DNA from: an uncultured Bacillota bacterium
GTDB taxonomy: Bacteria; Bacillota_I; Bacilli_A; Izemoplasmatales; UBA1188
Reading direction: 5' to 3'
Length of the DNA stretch: 38,645 bases
NCBI GenBank assembly: GCA_937907585.1
Contig: CALCVH010000123.1
Location: 1-38,645 of the forward strand
The translations under genes were made by a program, and so were the position numbers. This document shows positions 24,401 through 32,212 of the stretch, piece by piece. Below the pieces are notes generated by a model. It saw only the letters and a program-made list of their open reading frames with translations, had not been told where the DNA came from and searched no databases. Positions within the stretch are counted from its first letter, which is position 1; each line of letters opens with the position of its first letter.

Positions 24401-26132
24401 CAGCTTTAGCGAGTTCCGCATCAGCTGCGCTATACATAGCTGATGAATCAGGTCCAACTGCGACGCCAGCTTGTCCATTAGCTTTTAACCAAGCTTTGAA
24501 ATCTTTTCCGCTATCATCTGTAAATCCTAAACTTTCAGTTGTGAAACCATTTAGCCAGAACCAAGTTGATTCATCAAGTTCAAATACATCGAATGTAGCT
24601 TCTACATATGAAGCATTTGCTAATTCAGCTTTAGATACTTTTCCACCAAATGAAGTGTATTTTTGAGCTGCACCAGCACCTTCATTAGTTAATGTAAGTT
24701 TTGTATCTCCTAATACAGCTGCTTTATAAACTCTAGTTTGATAGTTATCAATTGTAAGCTTTTCAGTAGCTACTGCATTTCCAATACCGAAACTGAAATA
24801 GTATTTATCGCTTGTTCCGTTAAATGAATATGCATTCTTATAATACATTGATAATGTCCATGTAGTACTTGCACCATTAGTTCTATCTATATATCCGAAG
24901 TATACTTTAATAGTTCCATCTAGATAGAATTCAAACTTCATAGACATATTGCCATATGCGGTAATATGGTTATTTAAATATCCAGTAGTCAATCCGTGAG
25001 CTACCCATGCAGCTTCTTTAGCGAGTTCTGCATCAGCTGCGCTATACATCGCTACTGTTTCAGGGCCAGATACTATGCCAGCTTGACCATTCGCTTTTAA
25101 CCAAGTTTTAAATACTGTACCAGCGTCATCAGTAAATCCAAAACTATCAGTAGTGAAACCATTTAACCAGAACCAAGTTGATTCATCAAGTTCTAATACA
25201 TCAAATGTAACTTCAACGAATTCAGCGCCAGATAATTTTGCTTTTTCAACTGGAGCACCAAACGCAGCGAATTTTTGTGCAGCATTAGCAGTTGGATTTG
25301 TGAAAGTTAGACCAGGTTCTTCACCATATTGAGCAGGGCTAACAACTTCTAAATTGTAGTTATCAACTACTAGCTTTTCTGTAGTGATCGCATTTCCAAT
25401 ACCGAAACTGAAATAGTATTTATCTTGTGTTCCGTTAAATGAATATGCGCCAGTAACACCCATACTATACTTCCATACGGTTCTATCTACATCATCTCCA
25501 TCTCTATCTATGAAACCATAATAAATTTTAATAGTTCCATCTTGATAGAATTCAAACTTCATAGATAGGTTTCCATAAGCTGTGATATGGTTATTTAAGT
25601 AAGTTCCTGTTAAACCATGAGCAACCCAAGCACCAGCTTTAGTTAGTTCTTGACCAGCTGCGTTAAACATTTTAGAATCTTCAGGTCCTTCAACTATTCC
25701 AGCCATTCCTATTTCATATAAGAACGCTTTAAATGATTTATTATTATCATCTGTAAAACCTAAACTTTCTGTAGTAAATCCATTGAACCAGAAGAAAGTT
25801 TTTTCACCTAATTCTAAAACATCAAATGTAACTTCAACGAAATCACCTTCGTTAAGATCACTCTTATTTACACCTGATCCAAATGCGTACTTCTTTTGTT
25901 CATCTGAACCAGATTTATTTGATAATGTTAAAGTTCCATTGGTTTCTTCAACGTTATAACAATCAACGTTTTCACCAACTAACTTAACGTTATCAATAGC
26001 GACTTCGCCATTATCAGTAACATTATTAATGATATCGTTTTCTTTGTTTGCGGCCTTAACTGTTAAAGGTGTTAAACAAAGAATAACAGCCAATGTTACG
26101 ATAAAGATAAAAAACTTTTTAGTGTTTTTCAT
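21447..26132 (-). CDS. Giant surface protein with four tandem LamG-like repeats, Fn3-like domain and KKGCK anchor
   Basis: 1561 residues, exported. The signal peptide (MKNTKKFFIFIVTLAVILC, cleaved near VKA-AN) is followed by four tandem units of about 200-205 residues. Each contains FWxNGFTT, GFTDD, AWVAHGLT, YLNNHITAYGN, KFEFYxDGTI and YYFSFGIGN. Next comes a beta-rich region with two further lectin-like segments (about 865-1380), then one Fn3-like domain (PTLTLTNNTVSWDAIEGATGY). The C-terminus is a Pro/Asn/Asp/Thr linker, KKKGCKG, a membrane helix and KKRKEE. I use the ATG at 26132, which has AAGGAGA upstream; the ATG at 26174 overlaps the permease gene and lacks a site. Probably captures the target polysaccharide at the surface. 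No catalytic motif is recognised. Confidence 0.82.
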   Translation of the reverse strand: MKNTKKFFIFIVTLAVILCLTPLTVKAANKENDIINNVTDNGEVAIDNVKLVGENVDCYNVEETNGTLTLSNKSGSDEQKKYAFGSGVNKSDLNEGDFVEVTFDVLELGEKTFFWFNGFTTESLGFTDDNNKSFKAFLYEIGMAGIVEGPEDSKMFNAAGQELTKAGAWVAHGLTGTYLNNHITAYGNLSMKFEFYQDGTIKIYYGFIDRDGDDVDRTVWKYSMGVTGAYSFNGTQDKYYFSFGIGNAITTEKLVVDNYNLEVVSPAQYGEEPGLTFTNPTANAAQKFAAFGAPVEKAKLSGAEFVEVTFDVLELDESTWFWLNGFTTDSFGFTDDAGTVFKTWLKANGQAGIVSGPETVAMYSAADAELAKEAAWVAHGLTTGYLNNHITAYGNMSMKFEFYLDGTIKVYFGYIDRTNGASTTWTLSMYYKNAYSFNGTSDKYYFSFGIGNAVATEKLTIDNYQTRVYKAAVLGDTKLTLTNEGAGAAQKYTSFGGKVSKAELANASYVEATFDVFELDESTWFWLNGFTTESLGFTDDSGKDFKAWLKANGQAGVAVGPDSSAMYSAADAELAKAGAWVAHGLTTGYLNNHITAYGNMSMKFEFYVDGTIRVYYGYLDRVDGTKTTWKQSMYFKNAYSFSGTKDNYYFSFGIGNGGADEKMVVDNFELKVCSMPKGYKLVNTENGAAQKYAAFGKGLTKAQLEGATMVEASFDVLELSASTWFWLNGFTTESLGFTDDSGKDFKAFLYEAGMAGIAAGPDSSAMYSAADAELAKAGAWVAHGLTTGYLNNHITAYGNMSMKFEFYVDGTIRVYYGYLDRVDGTKTTWTQSMYFKNAYSYDGTKDNYYFSFGIGNGGADETIKFDNFELKVYKGETGTVVDSDLALRSAEAKNANSNNVTFTLETRNITIAEAKEGEYVDVTSQVETQNASSKLIKEETKTNITYVDFSDYSKFVDEPTNSDEIATKNYYKVTYIKATNPAQDNRIASLSKLKYDEQASVAFTLEAQMQIAELADNKKIVIAFGLESRDQELDTQSYLYFVKKADGLYFGYVKSGEAGTTETLLGDLVGKEFFDINLSCDNELKVTGTVNGVEVNAELGAVAGYMAFTQLGEGNSTYSLAQECVLKNYTYRAGTGLDIEHPFNVAYLDSDLFVIQSNQSSYIADVSESQGLDIDEGELKFIATGLHTHFATKETYADFILEFDFTSEAVSSRPELGEAGAAFGYSGLGVCFGKPEALGAWSTGKLIMIRDTYTANENFAPSYVQFYKANGAQDVETKALATRVEALEGTEGAITSSLTNYTYTVSPVEGMPKIYDATTRFRLVVINNYAVLYGANVVDGTCGEFVEVISGTVKDSYGYISLSTDTNGCFSIDNFRLYNLDEEVLSGATREEILSNYDDNKVLADVVAPTKIATPTLTLTNNTVSWDAIEGATGYVVTLNGVQLEKQTETSYTIRETTPGEYVVTVQAISDGSKTSLDSNVSKSVTYVVEDTTNPDNPDNPDNPTTSPDDNPTTSPENPTTDNTKPTETKKKGCKGSIGLSLLSIPLLIGTVLVIKKRKEE
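23500..25938 (-). repeat. Four tandem about 600-615 bp coding repeats
   Basis: Approximate units: 25938-25318, 25317-24709, 24708-24097 and 24096-23500. Anchor words recur 600, 612 and 615 bp apart (for example at 23581, 24181, 24793 and 25408). The last two units are the most alike, with long identical stretches and mostly synonymous changes, so the copy number may vary by recombination. Confidence 0.9.
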
Positions 26133-26163
26133 TTTTTTAAATTCTCCTTTATATGTTTTTTGT

Positions 26164-27120
26164 TTAGTATTCATAAGCAGGTAAGGTTTTATCTAAAAGT
26201 TTCCTTACTGATACGACTATAGGTGTTCCTACAATAGCGCAGATTACTCCGACAGTAGCGCCCATAGTGTAATTACCATCATTTCTGATATTGTTGACTA
26301 TATATAAAGCAATTGTATATGTCTTAACATTCGCCGCATTTCCACCAGTTAATAACATTGGTTGTAAGAAATACGAGAATATTACCTGTGTACCCATTAA
26401 AAGTAAAGTAGAGATATTTGTTCCAATTAGAGGAACTACTATATGCCATAACTCTCCAAAGAATCCTATACCATCCATCTTTCCTGCTTCAAATAATTCA
26501 TCAGGTATTCTAGCCATAGCTCCAGATAATAGAACTACATTATATCCAATACCGCTCCATAAACCATAGATTAGAATCATCTTAAATGCGGTTTTAGGAT
26601 CTCCAAACCATCCATTCCAAGGAATTATTTTATCTAGTTTCATTATCTCAAGTAGTTTATTTATAATACCGAATGTTGAATCGAACATAAATTGATAAAC
26701 TAGTGTTAAGACAACAGCGGATATTATAGATGGAAGAAAGAATATTACTTTAAAGATATTAGATCCAGGCATCTTTTTAAATAATACAAATGATGCGATT
26801 ATTGATATTGGAACGATTATAAAGTTGTTCCATAAAAATATCATAAATGAGTTTTTAACCGCAACAGGTAACACGCTTCCAGTTTTATTAAATTCTTCTA
26901 ACAATAACTTATAGTTATTAAAGCCATACCAAACGTATTCGCCTTTTATATAATCAAAATTCTGAAATGATAGCCTTAAAGTATCTATATTCACATATAC
27001 CCAGAAAAAGAGAAAATGTACGGCTGGAATAAACATCATTAATATGATAAATAACGCTCTTCTCCAGTCGAACCTCTTCTTTTTCTTTGGCTGTGAATTA
27101 ATATTCGCAGCTATTTCCAT
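26164..27120 (-). CDS. Carbohydrate ABC transporter permease, MalF-type
   Basis: 318 residues. A basic cytosolic N-terminus (KKKKRFDWRR) is followed by six membrane helices, starting with RRALFIILMMFIPAVHFLFFWVYV. The EAA loop reads ELFEAGKMDGIGFFGELWHIVVPLI (about 226-250), the contact site for the ATPase. It starts 2 bases after the binding-protein stop, with only a weak distant AGGA, so translation is probably coupled. Together with the MalG-type permease it forms the channel of an oligosaccharide importer. Confidence 0.93.
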   Translation of the reverse strand: MEIAANINSQPKKKKRFDWRRALFIILMMFIPAVHFLFFWVYVNIDTLRLSFQNFDYIKGEYVWYGFNNYKLLLEEFNKTGSVLPVAVKNSFMIFLWNNFIIVPISIIASFVLFKKMPGSNIFKVIFFLPSIISAVVLTLVYQFMFDSTFGIINKLLEIMKLDKIIPWNGWFGDPKTAFKMILIYGLWSGIGYNVVLLSGAMARIPDELFEAGKMDGIGFFGELWHIVVPLIGTNISTLLLMGTQVIFSYFLQPMLLTGGNAANVKTYTIALYIVNNIRNDGNYTMGATVGVICAIVGTPIVVSVRKLLDKTLPAYEY

Positions 27121-27122
27121 TT

Positions 27123-28613
27123 CTAATTTTTAATTCCTGCCTTTTCTAAATAAGTATCCCAGTTACGTTTTGCGGCACTGTAATCTTGATAACAGAATGT
27201 TTCAGCGTCCATTTCATCATATACTATCTGCATATATGGTGTTTGAGTTAAGAATTTCTTAGCAAGTCCTGCAGTATATAACAAACTTTCAGAACAATCA
27301 AACCATCTTTCGCTATTCTGCCATAAAGCTAAACAAGATTTAGCGAAATCTGATGTTTTACATTTTGATACATCATAATCAAATGGTCTTACACCACCAG
27401 ATAATTCTGTAAATGTTTGTAACATTTCATCTTTGCACATATATAATAAGAACTTCTTAGCGCCTTCAACATTCTTCGCTTCACTTGGAACAATTCCAAA
27501 ATCAGCTGTTGCGCCATAACATACTTGAACATAGTTACCATCTTTATCTTTTTGAGCGTCTTTCGCATATGGAACACCCATCATCTTGATATCGATTCCA
27601 CTTGCGCTTAATACATCCGCAGATTCGTGTTCAAGCCAGTTACCATTAGGAATCATCGCAGCTTCACCATTAGCGAATGAAATTTGCGCAGCTAAATGGT
27701 TTTTAGAGTTAGAACCTTTTAGACAATATTTTTGATTTACGCTAGGACCAAATACACTTGTGAAAGTTTCAAGTGCTTGAAGTTTAGCTTCGCCTAATGC
27801 CTTATCTGGATTATATACTTCATATGAATCGAAGTTCATATATTGTTGCATACCATCTATTCCAGATATTTGTAACCACCAAGCAGTTCCTAAAAAATCA
27901 AAATATCCACCGATTGAGCCAGGATATACAAATGGCGCAACCTTTCCATTAGTATCAGTTACGATTTTTTCACATAGAGCGATTAAATCATCAACTGTAA
28001 CTGGAACTTCCCATCCATATTGTTTAAACATTGTTTCATTATATACGATACCTGTAATATTATCTGACCATGGGAATGCATAATGATGATATTCACCCGC
28101 ATTGATTGTGTTTGAATATACATTCCATGTTTCATCAACTTTTTCAGATACTTTCTTTTCTTCTTTAGGTATTACTGAATCATATAAATCATCTAAGCTT
28201 TCAAGATATCCTTGTGCAGCCCAGTTTTGCCAGTTAGTAGCTAATCCAAAATATATATCAGATAGATTTCTTCCTGATTCAAGTTTTGAAGATAAAGAAG
28301 CTGTTAATGAAGAATCACCATCAATAACTAAATAATAATTCTCATTTCCTTCTTCTAGTAAGAATGCTTGACCAATTGCGATTAACCAACCGATTCCATA
28401 GCCACCTTGATGGAAAGAAATTTTAATTCTTTCTTTTCCTTCTTTAGTGTCTACGTACATCTCACCATTTTTTTCATTGTATACTACACCTTTTATTTCA
28501 GCACCATCTATAGTGCCTGATTCAATTGGTTTTTCATCTTTCTTACAAGCTGTAAGCAATGTAAGAGAGAAAACAAATAATGATAATAGAATAGTAAATA
28601 ATATTTTTTTCAT
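27123..28613 (-). CDS. ABC transporter solute-binding lipoprotein (carbohydrate type)
   Basis: 496 residues with a lipobox (LLTAC, Cys23). The mature part has the two-lobe layout of extracellular sugar-binding family 1 proteins: KIKISFHQGGYG-type opening around 65-75, LESLDDLYDSVIPKEEKK, NTINAGEYHHYAFPWSDNITGIVYN (ligand-cleft segment), FANGEAAMIPNGNWLEHE and a Trp-rich C-terminus. It presents the sugar to the two permeases of this operon. AGGAGG precedes the ATG by 4 bases. Many aromatic residues suit an oligosaccharide ligand, but the ligand cannot be named from sequence. Confidence 0.92.
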   Translation of the reverse strand: MKKILFTILLSLFVFSLTLLTACKKDEKPIESGTIDGAEIKGVVYNEKNGEMYVDTKEGKERIKISFHQGGYGIGWLIAIGQAFLLEEGNENYYLVIDGDSSLTASLSSKLESGRNLSDIYFGLATNWQNWAAQGYLESLDDLYDSVIPKEEKKVSEKVDETWNVYSNTINAGEYHHYAFPWSDNITGIVYNETMFKQYGWEVPVTVDDLIALCEKIVTDTNGKVAPFVYPGSIGGYFDFLGTAWWLQISGIDGMQQYMNFDSYEVYNPDKALGEAKLQALETFTSVFGPSVNQKYCLKGSNSKNHLAAQISFANGEAAMIPNGNWLEHESADVLSASGIDIKMMGVPYAKDAQKDKDGNYVQVCYGATADFGIVPSEAKNVEGAKKFLLYMCKDEMLQTFTELSGGVRPFDYDVSKCKTSDFAKSCLALWQNSERWFDCSESLLYTAGLAKKFLTQTPYMQIVYDEMDAETFCYQDYSAAKRNWDTYLEKAGIKN

Positions 28614-28621
28614 ACGCCCTC

Positions 28622-30031
28622 CTAATAAGGTATTACGAAGCAGCCTTCACCGCTCAATAAATCTAGTGTAAGTTTTGAATCATTTATTCTTTTTGCTTCT
28701 GATGTTCCATTTTTAATAATTAATACATTCTTGTATCCATCAAATTCTAAAGTAGTTTTATTTGATATGTTTTTACCTGGATCAGTAAAATTAACTACCA
28801 TAAATCCATTTCTTTGATCATTGTCTTTAAATACACCAATCAATAAATCATCTTCAGATTCATATTTCTTTAATACATTTGATGTGATACATGATTCTTC
28901 AATATATTCAAAATTTCCTTCTCCACCATTTACGTTATTAATCATTACGCCCTGCCATAAGAAGTTGTTATAATAATCATCTAAATAGTGAATATCTTCA
29001 TTTAATTCTTTAACGTAATAATATACTGAAGTTCTATTACCTAAAGAATCAATCATAGGCATCCCAAAGTTTTCATGAGTTAATCCAGGATACCAATATG
29101 TAAACCACTGAATACATTCTCCACCATATGCCATAAATGAATAAGCTTGGAATGATAGATCAGCTTTTGATTCGATAGCTCTATTAGATCCACCAAACTT
29201 GATACACTGTAAGAAAGTCCATATTTCTCTATCTGGCGCTAATTCTTTTAAATAGTCCATATTATATAGAAAATCAGTTTGCAGATAAGTTTTAATTCCA
29301 TCACCCTTAATAGGATAGTTGTCATAACTTATATAGCTAGTACTAACATTCTTTAAAAATTCTTGAATATATTTTTTATATGTTATTCCGCCAAACTGAG
29401 TGTTAGTTCCATATACAGGGAACAAATTAACATATATTTCTTTACCTGATGCTTCTTTAATAACATTTTGCGCAAAACCAATTAATCCAAATTGAGATGC
29501 ATCTGGCTCATCCTTAATATAGAATCCATATAAAGATTCATATTCTAGATAAGGCGCAATATAAGATCTAATTGAATCAACTACCTCTTCATATTCAATA
29601 TCTTCATTAGAATAATCCTCATAATACATAGATAATTTATTTATTAAGGCATAATCAATTATTATCTGTTTAATCCCAACCTTTTGCGCAGCTTCTAGTT
29701 GTTTTAATGAATTGTTCATTCCTGTTTCAATTAAAGATGGTTGAGTTATAGTGATACCACATTCTTTTAAATATCTATATTGTTCTAGATATTCTTCATC
29801 AGTTAAATTTCTTTTTGAAGTGTTATCTATACTTCCATCATCATTCAAACTATAGACTTGTGATTGTACACCACACCAGTTTGATATCTTATAATCTTTA
29901 TCACTTGAATATGCAGGTGGAGTGTCAGGTTCACTTTTTTCACTAATGGTTGTGGTGGTCTTATTTGCACAACCAACTAAAATGAATGACAACACACCTA
30001 CAATGAATGATGTTAATATTTTTCTTTTCAT
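28622..30031 (-). CDS. Lipoprotein TIM-barrel glycoside hydrolase-like protein, DEP family, first operon gene
   Basis: About 469 residues; lipobox ILVGC (Cys21). Marks of the three-member family are present: FYIKDEPDASQFG (candidate catalytic Glu), NLFPVYGT, ISYDNYPIKGDG, IWTFLQCIKFGG and CIQWFTYWYPG. A C-terminal beta-sandwich ends GEGCFVIPY. Here the segment before IQWF contains Glu (GGECIQWF), not kept in the other two. It is the first gene behind the operon promoter. The ATG at 30031 has AAGGA 8 bases upstream, whereas the ATG at 30040 overlaps that site. Probably cleaves the glycan outside the cell before import; family and substrate are not recognised. Confidence 0.68.
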   Translation of the reverse strand: MKRKILTSFIVGVLSFILVGCANKTTTTISEKSEPDTPPAYSSDKDYKISNWCGVQSQVYSLNDDGSIDNTSKRNLTDEEYLEQYRYLKECGITITQPSLIETGMNNSLKQLEAAQKVGIKQIIIDYALINKLSMYYEDYSNEDIEYEEVVDSIRSYIAPYLEYESLYGFYIKDEPDASQFGLIGFAQNVIKEASGKEIYVNLFPVYGTNTQFGGITYKKYIQEFLKNVSTSYISYDNYPIKGDGIKTYLQTDFLYNMDYLKELAPDREIWTFLQCIKFGGSNRAIESKADLSFQAYSFMAYGGECIQWFTYWYPGLTHENFGMPMIDSLGNRTSVYYYVKELNEDIHYLDDYYNNFLWQGVMINNVNGGEGNFEYIEESCITSNVLKKYESEDDLLIGVFKDNDQRNGFMVVNFTDPGKNISNKTTLEFDGYKNVLIIKNGTSEAKRINDSKLTLDLLSGEGCFVIPY

Positions 30032-30071
30032 TGTGTCCATCCTTTAATATGTAAGGTTTTTAATCAATTTA

Positions 30072-30100
30072 ATTCTATTACTATAAATAGTAATTGTCAA
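30072..30100 (-). promoter_or_regulatory. Operon promoter with a perfect operator dyad in its spacer
   Basis: -35 TTGACA (30095-30100) and -10 TAGAAT (30072-30077) are 17 bp apart on the minus strand. The spacer is almost entirely the perfect dyad TTACTATTTATAGTAA (30078-30093). A repressor bound there would block RNA polymerase. The operon-encoded ROK protein is the likely ligand-sensing repressor. Confidence 0.75.
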
Positions 30101-30325
30101 ATTAAAATATAAAGAAACTTTTATTTTATTTCATATTTATGTTAAAATTAATTATAATTGAGTTCAATTATTTTTAATTAAATTAAAGTAAGTTTAAATT
30201 TAACTAATAATTTTTATCAATTATTTATTCAAAGTATATGATTAATTTAATTTTGTATAAATAAATAGTTTTTATGAATTTTTATTAAAATGTCAAAATA
30301 TAAATTATAAAAAAGTGGTGATTCT
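30101..30325. other. Divergent AT-rich regulatory region with second dyad
   Basis: Gene-free stretch between the minus-strand operon promoter and the plus-strand metallophosphoesterase genes. A further dyad ATAATTGA-GT-TCAATTAT lies at 30154-30171 (8-bp perfect arms), and a near-palindrome AGTTTAAATTTAACT lies near 30190. No clear promoter for the plus-strand gene was found; TATAAA elements occur close to its start. Confidence 0.4.
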
Positions 30326-31192
30326 ATGAATTTTAAAAACAATATTTCTTTTGGTGTATTTAAAGATGATATTTTTGACTATCAGTATGACGATAAAAAC
30401 GATTTAAAATTTGTCGTTTTTTCTGATCTACATTATGGTTATAAAAACTATAATATCTTTAATTGTGTTAAAGGAATAGAAAAGTTAGAAAGAATCTTTA
30501 AAGATAATAAAGATATGGAGTTCATGTTAAATCTAGGCGACTTCGCTGATAATTGTGTTGATGGAGTAAAGTTATTAGACGAACTAGAAAATGTTGTAAA
30601 AGAGAATGGTTATTATCTATATGATGGAACTATTAATAACACACTTAAACCAATGTATTCTGTTCCAGGAAATCATGAGATAGCTTATATTAAAAAAGAA
30701 CTAGTTAAAAAATATTTTCCACTAAACAAAAATAATCACTCAATATATTCATTTTCAATCAAAAACATCTTCTTCTTAGCTTATGATGCGATATTTTCTA
30801 TATATGATAATCTAGATGAACCTTCAAGCATCATAAGCACGCTAAATTATACTATTCCAGATGATGTTCTTGATGAAATCAATGATGAAATCAAAAACAA
30901 TATAAAGAGTGAGAAAACCATTATCTGTTTTTCTCATATCCCACTTAAAGTAATAGATAAAATAAAAAGAGATAAGCTGCTTGAGATATTATCTAAATAT
31001 GATAGAGACATCATCATATTTGAGGGACATGCGCATATGGAAAATTATACAGAATATATTTCTGATAAAAACAAAATAATTAGAGTTTTTACTCTTCCTG
31101 CAGTAACTGATTATGACACATATAAATACTATCAAGTCTTTACTAAAGATGGTAAGATCTATAGAATCAATACAATAAAAGAGGACCTATAA
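30326..31192 (+). CDS. Cytosolic metallophosphoesterase
   Basis: 288 residues, no signal peptide. Calcineurin-like metal motifs in order: FSDLHYG (D-x-H), NLGDFADN, VPGNHE, FSHIPLK and EGHAHMENY. All ligands are present. It forms a pair with the downstream lipoprotein, sharing SDxHYG, LGDF-DN, GNHE and the tail TLPAVT-x-YYxVF. The start has only a weak site (AAGTGGTGA). It diverges from the 11-gene glycan operon and probably acts on the same imported substrate inside the cell, an inference from position and from the duplicated inside/outside pattern also seen among the hydrolases. Confidence 0.85.
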   Translation: MNFKNNISFGVFKDDIFDYQYDDKNDLKFVVFSDLHYGYKNYNIFNCVKGIEKLERIFKDNKDMEFMLNLGDFADNCVDGVKLLDELENVVKENGYYLYDGTINNTLKPMYSVPGNHEIAYIKKELVKKYFPLNKNNHSIYSFSIKNIFFLAYDAIFSIYDNLDEPSSIISTLNYTIPDDVLDEINDEIKNNIKSEKTIICFSHIPLKVIDKIKRDKLLEILSKYDRDIIIFEGHAHMENYTEYISDKNKIIRVFTLPAVTDYDTYKYYQVFTKDGKIYRINTIKEDL

Positions 31193-31194
31193 AA

Positions 31195-32133
31195 ATGAAA
31201 AAGATAATCATTATTTCTATATTTTTATGTTTAATGTTTTTAGTAAGTTGTAGTAAAAGCACTTCTTCTATTACTACTACTAATTCAAATAGGACTACAG
31301 AAAATAGTTTTAAAGAATTCACTATAACTATATTTTCTGATGTTCATTATGGCACTCATAATTATAATAATTTCACCTGTACGGAAGGTTTAACTAAACT
31401 AGGTAAAATAATCAATGAAACACCTAAATCTAAGTTCTATATAAATCTAGGAGATTTTATTGATAATATGAATAAAAGCTTCACTTTATTAGATGAAGCT
31501 ATTAGCTATTTAGATACTCAAGATATAGCTATTTTCAATAATAACTATTCATCAATAGAGGAAAATAAAAGAATCATGTATTATACGATAGGTAATCATG
31601 AAACAAATACAATTGATAAATCTTCTATGTCAAAATATATTCCATATATAGATGGAGTAGGTCAAGTATTCTATTTTAAATATGAAGGTGTATTATTTGT
31701 CGCAATAGATGCGAATTATTCATATGATACTATAAGCGATAAGATGGAAGATATGTACTGCACAAAATTCAGCATGCCTCAAGAAGAATTTGATTGGTTT
31801 AAGGATGTAATAGACAAAAATTTGAATGATAAAGTAAATGAATTAGTAATATTAAGCCATATTCCAGTAAAAGATATTGATCAAAAAGTTATATGGCCAT
31901 ATATAGATTATGTAACAGAAAATTATCCAGATCATCATATAACAATGTTTGATGGACATATCCATACAAGACAATATAATAATGAGACTAATGATGATAA
32001 TGAATCTACATTTACAGAATATACCCTACCTGCAGTTACCACAACAGAGAACTATGAATATTACAATGTAACATTTAAGAATGGACAAGTTAGTAATGTT
32101 GAAATGGTGTTAAATAACGCTCCACTTGAATAA
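31195..32133 (+). CDS. Lipoprotein metallophosphoesterase
   Basis: 312 residues; lipobox FLVSC (Cys20) followed by a Ser/Thr linker, so an outside-facing enzyme. Metal motifs: FSDVHYG (D-x-H), NLGDFIDN, TIGNHETN, LSHIPVK and DGHIHTRQY. Unlike the two lipoproteins at 14529 and 15721, the first motif is the standard D-x-H. It is a paralogue of the cytosolic enzyme 2 bases upstream. GAGG lies 10 bases before the ATG. It probably dephosphorylates a substrate outside the cell; the identity is unknown. Confidence 0.87.
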   Translation: MKKIIIISIFLCLMFLVSCSKSTSSITTTNSNRTTENSFKEFTITIFSDVHYGTHNYNNFTCTEGLTKLGKIINETPKSKFYINLGDFIDNMNKSFTLLDEAISYLDTQDIAIFNNNYSSIEENKRIMYYTIGNHETNTIDKSSMSKYIPYIDGVGQVFYFKYEGVLFVAIDANYSYDTISDKMEDMYCTKFSMPQEEFDWFKDVIDKNLNDKVNELVILSHIPVKDIDQKVIWPYIDYVTENYPDHHITMFDGHIHTRQYNNETNDDNESTFTEYTLPAVTTTENYEYYNVTFKNGQVSNVEMVLNNAPLE

Positions 32134-32146
32134 AAATAATTATAAT

Positions 32147-32212
32147 AAAAAAAACACCCTTGATAAATAGTGAGTGTAAGACTCTAATTTATCAACGGGG
32201 TGTTTTTTTATA
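32147..32212. terminator. Large bidirectional terminator between convergent genes
   Basis: A/T-flanked stem AACACCC + TTGATAAAT pairs with ATTTATCAA + GGGGTGTT, with a smaller GAGT/ACTC hairpin in the loop and T-runs on both sides. It serves the plus-strand phosphoesterase pair and the minus-strand hydrolase operon. Confidence 0.85.

Noticed and set aside
16875..26132. LPxTG sortase signals in the two surface proteins
   Set aside because: No LPxTG-like motif is present; both tails carry KKGCK before the helix instead.
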